This document shows positions 16,941-24,242 of a stretch of DNA of 55,437 nt, one piece after another (positions within the stretch are counted from its first letter, which is position 1; each line of letters opens with the position of its first letter). The stretch is from positions 1 through 55,437 of the forward strand of contig CACMHY010000009.1 of assembly GCA_902613595.1 (NCBI GenBank). The letters are read 5' to 3'. The stretch comes from an uncultured Bacteroidota bacterium (GTDB taxonomy: Bacteria > Bacteroidota > Bacteroidia > Flavobacteriales > Flavobacteriaceae). The position numbers and the translations under genes were made by a program. The notes beneath the pieces were generated by a model. The model worked only from the letters and a program-made list of their open reading frames with translations, made no database searches and was not told where the DNA came from.

Positions 16941-16947
16941 AAATATA
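16940..16947 (-). promoter_or_regulatory. -7 promoter box for the small lipoprotein gene
   Basis: TATATTTG on the minus strand, about 63 nt before the ATG at 16877. It shares its last base with the 17-bp palindrome. Confidence 0.4.
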
Positions 16948-17031
16948 ATTGCATTTAATAATAAACTTAAATAAAGATTTTGCCAAAAGAAAATTATTAT
17001 TATTGAGACCAAAAATGGTTATATTAGACGC

Positions 17032-17376
17032 ATGAAGATATATTTAATAATTTTATTTTCATTTTTTTCACCATTATACATTGTTGCCCAAAATTTCAAT
17101 GTTGAAGAGTTTCTTAATGGCCAATGGTGTGATAAAGAAAAAATTGATTGCTTTAATATAATCGCAGAAGACGGACTTGTTATATACGAAACACCTACCG
17201 GTGACTTTAGGTCAGGCGTAGAGATAATTAATTATGACAAAAAAAAAGGGATAATTACTTGGGAGTTAATAAAAACTAGCAGAAAGACTAATACATTCAG
17301 AATTATATCTAAAAATAAGGTCGAATTCGATAATGCTAACAGGCGTTCTACATTGTATCGCCAAAAAAAGAAATAA
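17032..17376 (+). CDS. Small secreted protein, unknown function
   Basis: 114 residues with a signal peptide (YLIILFSFFSPLYIVAQ) and a short beta-rich domain: FLNGQWCDKEKIDCFNII, DGLVIYETPTGD, GIITWELIKTSRKTNTFRII, ending basic (RQKKK). Two Cys (in GQWC and IDC) could form a disulfide. The pattern recalls small lipocalin/META-like domains, but I do not recognise a family. It stands alone on the plus strand among minus-strand genes. Confidence 0.6.
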   Translation: MKIYLIILFSFFSPLYIVAQNFNVEEFLNGQWCDKEKIDCFNIIAEDGLVIYETPTGDFRSGVEIINYDKKKGIITWELIKTSRKTNTFRIISKNKVEFDNANRRSTLYRQKKK

Positions 17377-17479
17377 TTTTTATCTTCTTAATTAAACTTT
17401 TTATAAACTATTCAATTTTATTTTAAAATTTCAGGAATGAAACAATGTTTTGAAATTTAATATTATTGTTAGAGCTTTT

Positions 17480-17869
17480 TTATCTAATATTAATTACACC
17501 AACCATATTTTTGTGTTTACCACACTGATAGTAATATTTGCCTGGTTTTTCTGGAACCCATGAAATAGATCCCTTAGCATCGCCATTATTTTTGATATTT
17601 TCTATTTGATCTTTCTTACCTATGCCAGATTTTACTTTTAAGTAAAAAGGATGTCCTGGAGCATCTATCAAAAAAACGATTTTTGAACCTACTAAAAATG
17701 TTAGTTCAGGATCAGTGCCTTTAATTAAACCATTCATATCATTACCAGATAATTCATAGTTGTTTCGACTTTCCACAATAACATTTATTGTATAGCTGTT
17801 CGCTGAATTTTTTGAACTAAAGGATAAGTTAATTAGTAAAAATGTTGAAATAAATATGCTCTTTTTCAT
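17480..17869 (-). CDS. Exported cupredoxin (plastocyanin-like copper protein)
   Basis: 129 residues: signal peptide, then a single cupredoxin domain. The type-1 copper ligands are visible: His73 (DAPGHPFYLK), Cys116, His119 and Met122 (YYYQCGKHKNMVGVI). The residues before Cys (GSISWVPEKPGKYYYQC) are classic. It probably shuttles electrons in the periplasm or handles copper, and no redox partner gene is adjacent. The repeat TTATTGAATA occurs twice upstream (17907-17916, 17921-17930). Confidence 0.85.
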   Translation of the reverse strand: MKKSIFISTFLLINLSFSSKNSANSYTINVIVESRNNYELSGNDMNGLIKGTDPELTFLVGSKIVFLIDAPGHPFYLKVKSGIGKKDQIENIKNNGDAKGSISWVPEKPGKYYYQCGKHKNMVGVINIR

Positions 17870-17935
17870 TAAGTTTTTAAAATTTATTATTTAATATACA
17901 AATAAGTTATTGAATACAATTTATTGAATAAAAAA

Positions 17936-17953
17936 ACCCTCCTAAGGGAGGGT
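17936..17953 (-). terminator. Rho-independent terminator of the 17979-18749 gene
   Basis: Reading the minus strand: ACCCTCC, loop CTTA, GGAGGGT, then a run of T. It lies 26 nt after the stop codon. Confidence 0.85.
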
Positions 17954-17978
17954 ATGAAAATTCATTAAACTACCATTA

Positions 17979-18749
17979 CTATTCTGTTAAATATACTAAA
18001 GTTAATTCGCTAGCTGGTGACATTTGCCTAAATTCATCCATCATACTTTGTAGTTTATTAGATTTGTAGTCTTGTTCTTCAATAAAAGGTTTTGGGTCTT
18101 TAATCGGAATATTCCAAACAAAATGTGTTGCATTTTGATAGGCAAGATCATTCCTGTCTACAATTTTTGTTACTGCCCACCATCTGTGATTATTTCTAAG
18201 AATTTCTCTCTCAAATACTGGTTTCCAAACTTCTGACTCATACTTTTCATAGTCATCTAATTTTTGACTCATAGTTCCAAAATACATTTTATCACCTATT
18301 TTAAGATTTCCACCAGCTAGAGGCGTTGCGTCAATAAGCTGGATAGTGTACTGTCTAACTTCCTTTTTTAATTTACCACCGTTTTTAACAATTCTATCTA
18401 CTGTTTTTGAGGACATTTTCCCTTTCATACCAGTCTTCATGATTGAAATTGCTTTATTCATACTCCAGTTTTTCATAAAATTTTCCATTTGTTCTTTGGA
18501 AGAAAACTGATTAAATACAACGTAGTGTGCAGCATTTTCGTTGTCATTTTCTCTAGGTGTTCTTTTCCATACGGACCAACCAATTTTTTCACCAGAATCA
18601 ACTGATTTTTGATGATAGGCCTTCCATACTTTTTCAAGCTGATGATAGTCAGATTCTTTGCCTTCATTTAAAACAATGAAATCAGCACCTACGTATTGTG
18701 CCAAAGAAAATAAAGGAATTAGAAGTATTAAAAAAAATATTTTTTTCAT
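17979..18749 (-). CDS. Secreted protein with two related alpha/beta halves, unknown
   Basis: 256 residues with signal peptide (IFFLILLIPLFSLAQ). The mature protein shows two similar halves: ADFIVLNEGKESDYHQLEKVWKAYHQ...HYVVFNQFSSKEQM and KMYFGTMSQKLDDYEKYESEVWKPVFER...HFVWNIPIKDPKPF. Each has a strand, a helix with a Tyr/Trp-rich turn, and a strand, like ferredoxin-like dimeric alpha/beta (ABM/NIPSNAP-like) domains. The duplicated fold is inference, and no catalytic motif is recognised. It has its own promoter box at 18785-18792 and a strong terminator. Confidence 0.7.
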   Translation of the reverse strand: MKKIFFLILLIPLFSLAQYVGADFIVLNEGKESDYHQLEKVWKAYHQKSVDSGEKIGWSVWKRTPRENDNENAAHYVVFNQFSSKEQMENFMKNWSMNKAISIMKTGMKGKMSSKTVDRIVKNGGKLKKEVRQYTIQLIDATPLAGGNLKIGDKMYFGTMSQKLDDYEKYESEVWKPVFEREILRNNHRWWAVTKIVDRNDLAYQNATHFVWNIPIKDPKPFIEEQDYKSNKLQSMMDEFRQMSPASELTLVYLTE

Positions 18750-18784
18750 TTTAGATTGATTTATGATTAATAATAATAAATGTA

Positions 18785-18792
18785 CAAATATA
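18785..18792 (-). promoter_or_regulatory. -7 promoter box for the 17979-18749 gene
   Basis: TATATTTG on the minus strand, 36 nt before the ATG at 18749. Confidence 0.4.
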
Positions 18793-18821
18793 AATATCGA
18801 ACTAAAAAAAATATTGAAATA

Positions 18822-19394
18822 CTATAATGAGTTAATCATTTTTATAAGACCAATCTTTTTTGCTTCTTTCTTAGAAACTTCATTTAAGATTCCTGCATCT
18901 AAAACAAAAAGTTTTTTTTTCATTTTAAATTCACCAGGTTTATTATCCTCATAACCTGAAATCGATACATTAAAGGAATTCGCTTTTCTAGGTTTCACAA
19001 ATTCAGCGATTGGTTTAAATAAATACGACTTATCGGCTTTCTTGAATAAGAATCTATACCATTTATTATCAAATGACAACCAAGGTTCTTGACCGCCTAA
19101 AAGAATTACAAAATTATTTTTCGATGGTAATATGTATTCATAATAATTATCCTTAAAACTCACATACATCGCATCTTTATATGCATCAAACTTTACAATA
19201 GCTTTTTTACCATTTATTGTTGAAATCAAAAATTTTTCATGATAAAATCTGCTACCAACTATTTCGTTAGGGTCTCTATCTTTAAACTTATTGATATTAT
19301 AATGCTGAAAGCCGCCAGAGATTTCTCTATAGCTATTTTGACTAATTGCAAATAAGGGAAACAGTAAGACGAAAATAAAGTGTGTCGCATTCAT
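18822..19394 (-). CDS. Secreted protein, unknown function
   Basis: 190 residues: signal peptide (FIFVLLFPLFAISQ) and a mature domain rich in aromatic strands (GGFQHYNINKF, AIVKFDAYKDAMYVSFKDNYYEYILP, WLSFDNKWYRFLFKKADKSYLFKP). It ends in a Lys-rich helix (NEVSKKEAKKIGLIKMINSL). No family is recognised. It follows the tRNA-His terminator on the same strand, with no clear promoter of its own in the 20 bp between. Confidence 0.65.
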   Translation of the reverse strand: MNATHFIFVLLFPLFAISQNSYREISGGFQHYNINKFKDRDPNEIVGSRFYHEKFLISTINGKKAIVKFDAYKDAMYVSFKDNYYEYILPSKNNFVILLGGQEPWLSFDNKWYRFLFKKADKSYLFKPIAEFVKPRKANSFNVSISGYEDNKPGEFKMKKKLFVLDAGILNEVSKKEAKKIGLIKMINSL

Positions 19395-19415
19395 TTATGG
19401 TTACTTCTTAAAAAA

Positions 19416-19437
19416 AAGGGATTCTAAAGAATCCCTT
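19416..19437 (-). terminator. Terminator after tRNA-His
   Basis: AAGGGATTC, loop TAAA/TTTA, GAATCCCTT; on the minus strand it is followed by a T run. It begins 2 nt after the tRNA CCA end. Confidence 0.85.
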
Positions 19438-19438
19438 C

Positions 19439-19515
19439 TGGGGTGGAAGATCGGTCTCGAACCGACGACCTCCTGAACCACAATCAGGCGCTCTAACCAA
19501 CTGAGCTACAACCAC
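19439..19515 (-). tRNA. tRNA-His(GTG)
   Basis: Minus strand: acceptor GTGGTTG, D arm GCTC...GAGC, anticodon stem CCTGA/TCAGG with loop TTGTGGT (anticodon GTG), T arm GTCGG-TTCGAGA-CCGAT, acceptor CTTCCAC, C73 and encoded CCA. A G at 19516 precedes G1, matching the His-specific G-1 opposite C73. Oddly, acceptor positions 5 and 6 (T,T) face 68 and 67 (T,T), two adjacent U-U mismatches. Confidence 0.9.
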
Positions 19516-19527
19516 CATAAATAGATT

Positions 19528-19535
19528 CAAATATA
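19528..19535 (-). promoter_or_regulatory. -7 promoter box for tRNA-His
   Basis: TATATTTG on the minus strand, 12 nt upstream of the tRNA 5' end. Confidence 0.45.
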
Positions 19536-19575
19536 ATAGATTTTATACAAAATTTGAAGGTCAAACATGCAATAC

Positions 19576-19599
19576 TAAATTTCATTCATGTGAAATTTA
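19576..19599. terminator. Inverted repeat after the Gfo/Idh/MocA gene
   Basis: TAAATTTCA (19576-19584), loop TTCATG, TGAAATTTA (19591-19599), a perfect 9-bp hairpin 14 nt past the stop of the minus-strand oxidoreductase gene. It is AT-rich and has no T run, so it could be a weak terminator or a protein site. Confidence 0.35.
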
Positions 19600-19613
19600 A
19601 CTCTAAAATAAAA

Positions 19614-20591
19614 CTATTCATTTGGATAGATAATATCATTCTGTGATCTAATTGTATCCATCAACTTAACAAGATCTAAACTGTTTTTGTGTGACCATTT
19701 ACTTGATTCAATAGTTTTTTCCCTGAGGCATTTATTTGATTCCATTATTTCATAAACATATCCCTTACCAAGAAACTCAAATTTTTTTCTGGTTTTATAA
19801 TTATTAGAAAGCGTTATGGTTTTTGACTCATGCCATCTTGAATCAACATAAATTTCTCCCTTTTCTCCACAAATTTTTGCAGACATATCCTCATTATGTA
19901 AAAAACTTGAATATAATAAAGCTTGAGAATCTTTATAACGGAGAATTATTGCCATTTGATTATCTACACCTGTATCTGATTTTATTGCATTAGAAATGAT
20001 GGTGCTTGGATAACCTAAAAGCTGATAAGAAAGAAAAAGTGGATAAATACCAATATCCAACAAACTACCTCCACCCTTTTCAAGATTGAATAATCGAGAA
20101 TCATTTGGTCTTTTCGTGCCGTTAAAACTAAAAGAAGCATAGATGCATTTAATTTTTCCAATTTGTCCTTCTGAAATCCAAGTAAGTAATTGATCAAAGA
20201 CAGGATTAAATCTAGTCCAAAGAGCTTCCATTAGAAAAACCCTTTTTTTATTCGAAAGTTGAAGAAGATCCTCAACTTGTGATTTATTAATGGCTAAAGG
20301 CTTTTCACATAAAACGGCTTTATTATTTTTTATTGCCTGTATAGAATGTTCATAATGATTATTATTTAGGGAAGCAATATAAATTATATCAACTTTCGGG
20401 TCTTTAAAAAGGTCATGATAATTATCATAAAAACGGTTAACTTTATAAGTATCAGCAAAATTCCTAGCGCGAGCAGAGTTCGAAGAGGCAACTGCTTCGA
20501 GTTTGCAATCAGGAACTAACTTGAGATCATCTGCGAATTTTTGAGCAATATTACCTAGACCTAAAATACCCCATCTAACTATTTTTAGCAT
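19614..20591 (-). CDS. Gfo/Idh/MocA-family NAD(P)-dependent oxidoreductase
   Basis: 325 residues. N-terminal Rossmann fold (RWGILGLGNIAQKFADDL), then the family motif CEKPLAINKSQ (catalytic Lys), a second-domain start MEALWTRFNPVF, and GGGSLLDIGIYPL with the Asp/His-type active-site helix. The MEALWTRFNP and DIGIYP wording matches the dihydrodiol dehydrogenase-like subgroup, which oxidises sugars or cyclic alcohols; the substrate is unknown. It is the last gene of a tight minus-strand run (2 bp after bshB1). Confidence 0.9.
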   Translation of the reverse strand: MLKIVRWGILGLGNIAQKFADDLKLVPDCKLEAVASSNSARARNFADTYKVNRFYDNYHDLFKDPKVDIIYIASLNNNHYEHSIQAIKNNKAVLCEKPLAINKSQVEDLLQLSNKKRVFLMEALWTRFNPVFDQLLTWISEGQIGKIKCIYASFSFNGTKRPNDSRLFNLEKGGGSLLDIGIYPLFLSYQLLGYPSTIISNAIKSDTGVDNQMAIILRYKDSQALLYSSFLHNEDMSAKICGEKGEIYVDSRWHESKTITLSNNYKTRKKFEFLGKGYVYEIMESNKCLREKTIESSKWSHKNSLDLVKLMDTIRSQNDIIYPNE

Positions 20592-20593
20592 AT

Positions 20594-21316
20594 TTAAATA
20601 ATTAGAGAATCCAACTCATTGACAGCTAACAACTGCTTAGATGTAAAACCCTCACCTGCTTCAGTACCAATTAATCTTCCCAGGTTTTGTGCGCGGTACG
20701 TTACGCTATTTAAAAAATTTTCAGAACTTATTGGGGTATTTTTTTCAGTATTATTAGAATCAAATAATTGACTTTTATAAGCTTTAACTGCTTCAATTTT
20801 TTGATCTAAATATCCAGTTATGTCTACTACAATATCTGGCTTAACTTCATTCCACTGAATGTATTCTAAAACAATATTTGGGCGCCATGATAATTGATTT
20901 TTACCATTTTGGTCAAATGTATCAATTTTATTCAAGCCGCTCAGAAAGCAAGAATCATTTACTAGCTGATTTGCTTTGCCATGGTCAATGTGTCTGTCTT
21001 TTCTTGAATTACATAAAACAATGTTTGGTTGATATTCCCTAATTTTTTCAATCAAAATAAGTTGATTTTTTACATTATTTTCAAAAAAACCATCTTGAAG
21101 TTTTAGATTTTCACGATTATAAATTTTAAGAATATCCGATGCCTTTTTAGCTTCATTTTTTCTAGTTTGAATGTCTCCTCTAGTGCTCAATTCACCTTGA
21201 GTTAAATCTACTATTGCGACTGTTTTACCTTGAGCAATAGATAAAGCTATTGTTCCTCCACATCCAAGCTCAACATCATCGGGATGAGCACCAAAGGCTA
21301 AAATATCAACTTTCAT
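20594..21316 (-). CDS. bshB1: Bacillithiol biosynthesis deacetylase BshB1
   Basis: A zinc-dependent N-deacetylase that converts GlcNAc-malate to GlcN-malate in bacillithiol synthesis. The 240-residue LmbE-type protein carries the zinc motif AHPDDVELGCGG at 11-22, the SRKDRHIDHGKAN segment with further His ligands, and the family middle GELSTRGDIQTRKNEA. Bacteroidota use bacillithiol as main low-molecular-weight thiol. The start overlaps the stop of the PLP enzyme by one base (TAATG). bshA and bshC are not in the window. Confidence 0.92.
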   Translation of the reverse strand: MKVDILAFGAHPDDVELGCGGTIALSIAQGKTVAIVDLTQGELSTRGDIQTRKNEAKKASDILKIYNRENLKLQDGFFENNVKNQLILIEKIREYQPNIVLCNSRKDRHIDHGKANQLVNDSCFLSGLNKIDTFDQNGKNQLSWRPNIVLEYIQWNEVKPDIVVDITGYLDQKIEAVKAYKSQLFDSNNTEKNTPISSENFLNSVTYRAQNLGRLIGTEAGEGFTSKQLLAVNELDSLII

Positions 21317-22479
21317 TAAGTTTGTTTTTTAATAGATTGTATAATATCATCTTTTAAATCTTCATAATCTTCAATACCGGCAGATAGTCTTACCATTTGA
21401 TCATTTATTCCCTGTTCAAAGCGTTCTTTATTTGTCAATAAAGAATGTGAGGTAAGTTTTGGACTTAAAGCTGTAGTCTCGATTCCAGCTAAACTCATAG
21501 TTGGTTTTATAAGTTCAAGTCCTAGAAGGAATTTTTTACAATCTATTTTTGGTGATAAGTCAAAGGAAAGCATCCCTCCAAAACCTTTCATCTGTTTTTT
21601 TGCTAATTCGTGGTTTGGATGTGAAGCTAACCCTGGGTAATAAACCTTATCTATCCACATTTCGTTTTCAAGGAAATTCGCAATTTTTAATGCATTGTTA
21701 TTTTGCTCTTTAACTCGTAGATAAAGTGTTTTCATGCTTCTTTCAAGAAGCCAAACAGTGTAATCACTCAAATTTCCACCAAAATTTTTTGCACAAGTAA
21801 AAATATTTCTGATCATTGCCTCAGAGCTAACAATAGCACCAGCAGATATATCACTATGTCCTCCTAAATACTTGGTCGCACTGTGGATAACTATATCAAT
21901 TCCAAATTCAATAGGGTTTTGATTGACTGGGCTAGCAAAAGTGTTATCTATAATTGTTATGATATTACTGCTTTTAGCTAAATCATTTATTGATTCTAAA
22001 TCAATAATTTTCAGTGTAGGATTACTGGGGGTTTCGATGTAAATGACTTTAGTATTTTTTCTTATTTCAATTTCAAAGTCTTTAGAAGAATTACCGGATA
22101 TAAAGCTAAATTCAATTCCAAATTTTGGAAATTCTTTTTTGATAAAATTCCTTGTACCACCATATAAGTCATTTTGCAGAATAACATGGTCCCCTGATTT
22201 CAAATTAGATAAAAGAGATGTACTAATTGCCGCCATACCTGAACTAAATATAATAGCAGTTTCACCGTTTTCAAGTGTAGCTATTTTGTCTGCTAAGGCT
22301 TTTTGATTTGGTGTATTAAAATATCGGGGATATTGATTTTCTTTTACGCCGTTAAATTTGTACGAAGTTGCCATATAAAGGGGTGAAATAGAACCTCCAT
22401 TGACTTTATCAATTAATTCACCAGCATGAACACATTGGGTTTTTAAATTTGTTTTTTTTTTAGTTAATTTTCTATCCAT
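21316..22479 (-). CDS. Cys/Met-metabolism PLP enzyme (cystathionine synthase/lyase type)
   Basis: A 387-residue fold-type I PLP enzyme of the trans-sulfuration family. Signatures: THAGE-like CVHAGELID start, SSGMAAISTSLLS (phosphate loop), YGGTRNF, DNTFASPVNQNP (PLP Asp) and HSATKYLGGHSD with the Schiff-base Lys. The C-terminal SLAGIETTALSPKLTSHS is typical. Cystathionine gamma-synthase, beta-lyase and gamma-lyase cannot be separated by eye. It sits between the exported peroxidase (16-bp overlap) and bshB1, so one role may be cysteine supply for thiols. Confidence 0.9.
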   Translation of the reverse strand: MDRKLTKKKTNLKTQCVHAGELIDKVNGGSISPLYMATSYKFNGVKENQYPRYFNTPNQKALADKIATLENGETAIIFSSGMAAISTSLLSNLKSGDHVILQNDLYGGTRNFIKKEFPKFGIEFSFISGNSSKDFEIEIRKNTKVIYIETPSNPTLKIIDLESINDLAKSSNIITIIDNTFASPVNQNPIEFGIDIVIHSATKYLGGHSDISAGAIVSSEAMIRNIFTCAKNFGGNLSDYTVWLLERSMKTLYLRVKEQNNNALKIANFLENEMWIDKVYYPGLASHPNHELAKKQMKGFGGMLSFDLSPKIDCKKFLLGLELIKPTMSLAGIETTALSPKLTSHSLLTNKERFEQGINDQMVRLSAGIEDYEDLKDDIIQSIKKQT

Positions 22480-23021
22480 GATAAGATTGTAGGATCATCA
22501 GGTTGAGTCCTAGGAGATATTACTTTTGCCAATTTTCCATCTTCATTTATTAAATATTTTTGAAAATTCCATGACACTCTTGAGCTAATTACTCCATTTT
22601 TTGTCTGTTCAGTCAAGAATTGATATAATGGATGCATATTCTTACCCTTAACTGATATTTTACTCATCATGGGAAATGTAACACCATAGTTTTTTTGACA
22701 GAACTCTTCTATATCTTTATTGCTACCTGGCTCCTGAAATAAAAAATTATTTGCTGGAAAACCTATGATAACAAAGTTTCGTTCTTTATACCTTTCAAAT
22801 AGAGACTGTAATTTTTTATACTGAGGAGTTAGACCACATCTAGATGCAGTATTTACAATCATAATCTTTTTACCTCGAAGGGAATTGAAATTAAATTCCT
22901 CTCCTTCAATATTTTCAACTTTGAACTGATAAATTGTGGTATCTGTATTTTTCTGGGCTAGTGTTTCAAGTGACGTAATCATAAATAGTGTGATAATTAA
23001 ATTTCTATACTTCATTTTCAT
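22464..23021 (-). CDS. Exported glutathione-peroxidase-family thiol peroxidase
   Basis: 185 residues with signal peptide (LIITLFMITSLETLAQ). The catalytic Cys62 lies in NTASRCGLTPQY (Cys, not Sec). FPANNFLFQEPG has Asn where classic enzymes have the Gln of CNQF. FCQKNYGVTFPM gives the likely resolving Cys, and WNFQKYLI supplies the Trp/Asn of the tetrad. Such Cys-type enzymes usually use thioredoxin. Being exported and in one operon with bshB1, a periplasmic peroxide defence tied to thiol metabolism is plausible but inferred. ATG 23015 is an alternative start. Confidence 0.9.
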   Translation of the reverse strand: MKMKYRNLIITLFMITSLETLAQKNTDTTIYQFKVENIEGEEFNFNSLRGKKIMIVNTASRCGLTPQYKKLQSLFERYKERNFVIIGFPANNFLFQEPGSNKDIEEFCQKNYGVTFPMMSKISVKGKNMHPLYQFLTEQTKNGVISSRVSWNFQKYLINEDGKLAKVISPRTQPDDPTILSWIEN

Positions 23022-23132
23022 TTTTTTTTAATCATCAAAGTGGCTTAGAAAATAATTAACGTAAATTTCTAAACCAAGGCTGACTTTGTTCTGCAAATTA
23101 CGATCTTTTTGTGGAAAGAAAAAAATCAAATC

Positions 23133-23444
23133 TTAAACAACTTCAGCACTAAGACCCTCCTCTAGAAGTGCTTTACATTTAGGAATCAATTCATCTAAAC
23201 TGCCAGACTTAACGGAACACTTTCCAGAATGATGAACTATATATGCACATTGTTCAGCTTGAAGATAGTTATGATCACATATTTTAACCAAACAGTCAAT
23301 AACATGTTCAAATGTATTTACATCATCATTAAATAGTATTATCTGATGTTCTTTTTGTTCTAAGACATCAATCTGTTCAAGTTCTTCTGGATTAGTTTCT
23401 GGTGATTCCTGAGCCCTTGATATAGTCGAACCTAGATAATTCAT
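23133..23444 (-). CDS. clpS: ClpS, adaptor of the ClpAP protease
   Basis: A 103-residue adaptor that hands N-degron proteins to a Clp ATPase. After a variable acidic N-terminus, the conserved core HQIILFNDDVNTFEHVID starts near residue 33; H..G..C at HHSGKCSVKSG lines the N-degron pocket. It lies 46 bp after tpiA. In many Flavobacteriia prmA lies between tpiA and clpS; it is absent here (recalled synteny). Confidence 0.93.
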   Translation of the reverse strand: MNYLGSTISRAQESPETNPEELEQIDVLEQKEHQIILFNDDVNTFEHVIDCLVKICDHNYLQAEQCAYIVHHSGKCSVKSGSLDELIPKCKALLEEGLSAEVV

Positions 23445-23490
23445 TGTGCAGTCAAATATCTTAAATTTTAATTATCAATGTTTTAATATT

Positions 23491-24240
23491 CTAAAAAGAA
23501 TTTGCAATATTCATAAAATCTTCAGCATTTAGAGATGCACCTCCTATTAATCCTCCATCAACATCAGACTCACTGAAAATTTCTTTCGCATTACTAGGTT
23601 TAACGCTCCCCCCGTACAAAATTGGAACTTTATCAGCTACTTTTGAATCAAAATATGAGGAAATTATATTTCTAATATATGAGTGCATTTCTTGAGCTTG
23701 TGCTGCTGATGCAGTTTCTCCGGTTCCTATTGCCCAGACCGGCTCATATGCCAATATAATTTTCATAATGTTTTTATATGAAAGATTTAAAAGGGCTACT
23801 TTAAGTTGATTTGCTACAATTTCAAAATGATTTTTTAATACCCTGTCTTCTAATTTTTCACCAAAACAAAAAATAACCTTAAGATCTGATTCTATTGCAA
23901 TTTTAATTTTTTTAGTCAGAAAATTATCGTCTTCCTTAAAAATATCTCGCCTTTCGGAGTGTCCTATAATTACTGTATTAACTCCTATTCCTTTGAGCAT
24001 TTTTGGAGAAACTTCTCCAGTGTAGGCACCGGAAGGAGCTATACCCATATTTTGTGCTACTACAGAAATATTTGTTGATTTTAGTAACTGAACAGACTGA
24101 TAAAGTTGGGTAAATGATGGAGCAATCATGATTTTTACGTCAGAGGGCTCAGGATATGATTTTAATTGATCTAATAATTTTTCTGTCTCGTTAAAATCAT
24201 TGTTCATTTTCCAATTTCCTGCAACAATTCTGTCTCTCAT
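23491..24240 (-). CDS. tpiA: Triosephosphate isomerase
   Basis: Interconverts dihydroxyacetone phosphate and glyceraldehyde 3-phosphate. 249 residues from ATG 24240, giving the standard N-terminus RDRIVAGNWKMN with the substrate Lys. Catalytic His lies in IIGHSERRDIF, catalytic Glu in AYEPVWAIGTG, and the phosphate loops are LYGGSVKPSN and GGLIGGASL. An in-frame TTG 6 bp upstream overlaps the permease stop; the ATG lies just after it. Confidence 0.97.
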   Translation of the reverse strand: MRDRIVAGNWKMNNDFNETEKLLDQLKSYPEPSDVKIMIAPSFTQLYQSVQLLKSTNISVVAQNMGIAPSGAYTGEVSPKMLKGIGVNTVIIGHSERRDIFKEDDNFLTKKIKIAIESDLKVIFCFGEKLEDRVLKNHFEIVANQLKVALLNLSYKNIMKIILAYEPVWAIGTGETASAAQAQEMHSYIRNIISSYFDSKVADKVPILYGGSVKPSNAKEIFSESDVDGGLIGGASLNAEDFMNIANSF

Positions 24241-24242
24241 TA

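Noticed and set aside
17426-17458. AAATTTCA...TGAAATTT inverted repeat with the same arms as at 19576-19599
   Set aside because: The arms are short and AT-only apart from one base; chance recurrence is likely in this composition.
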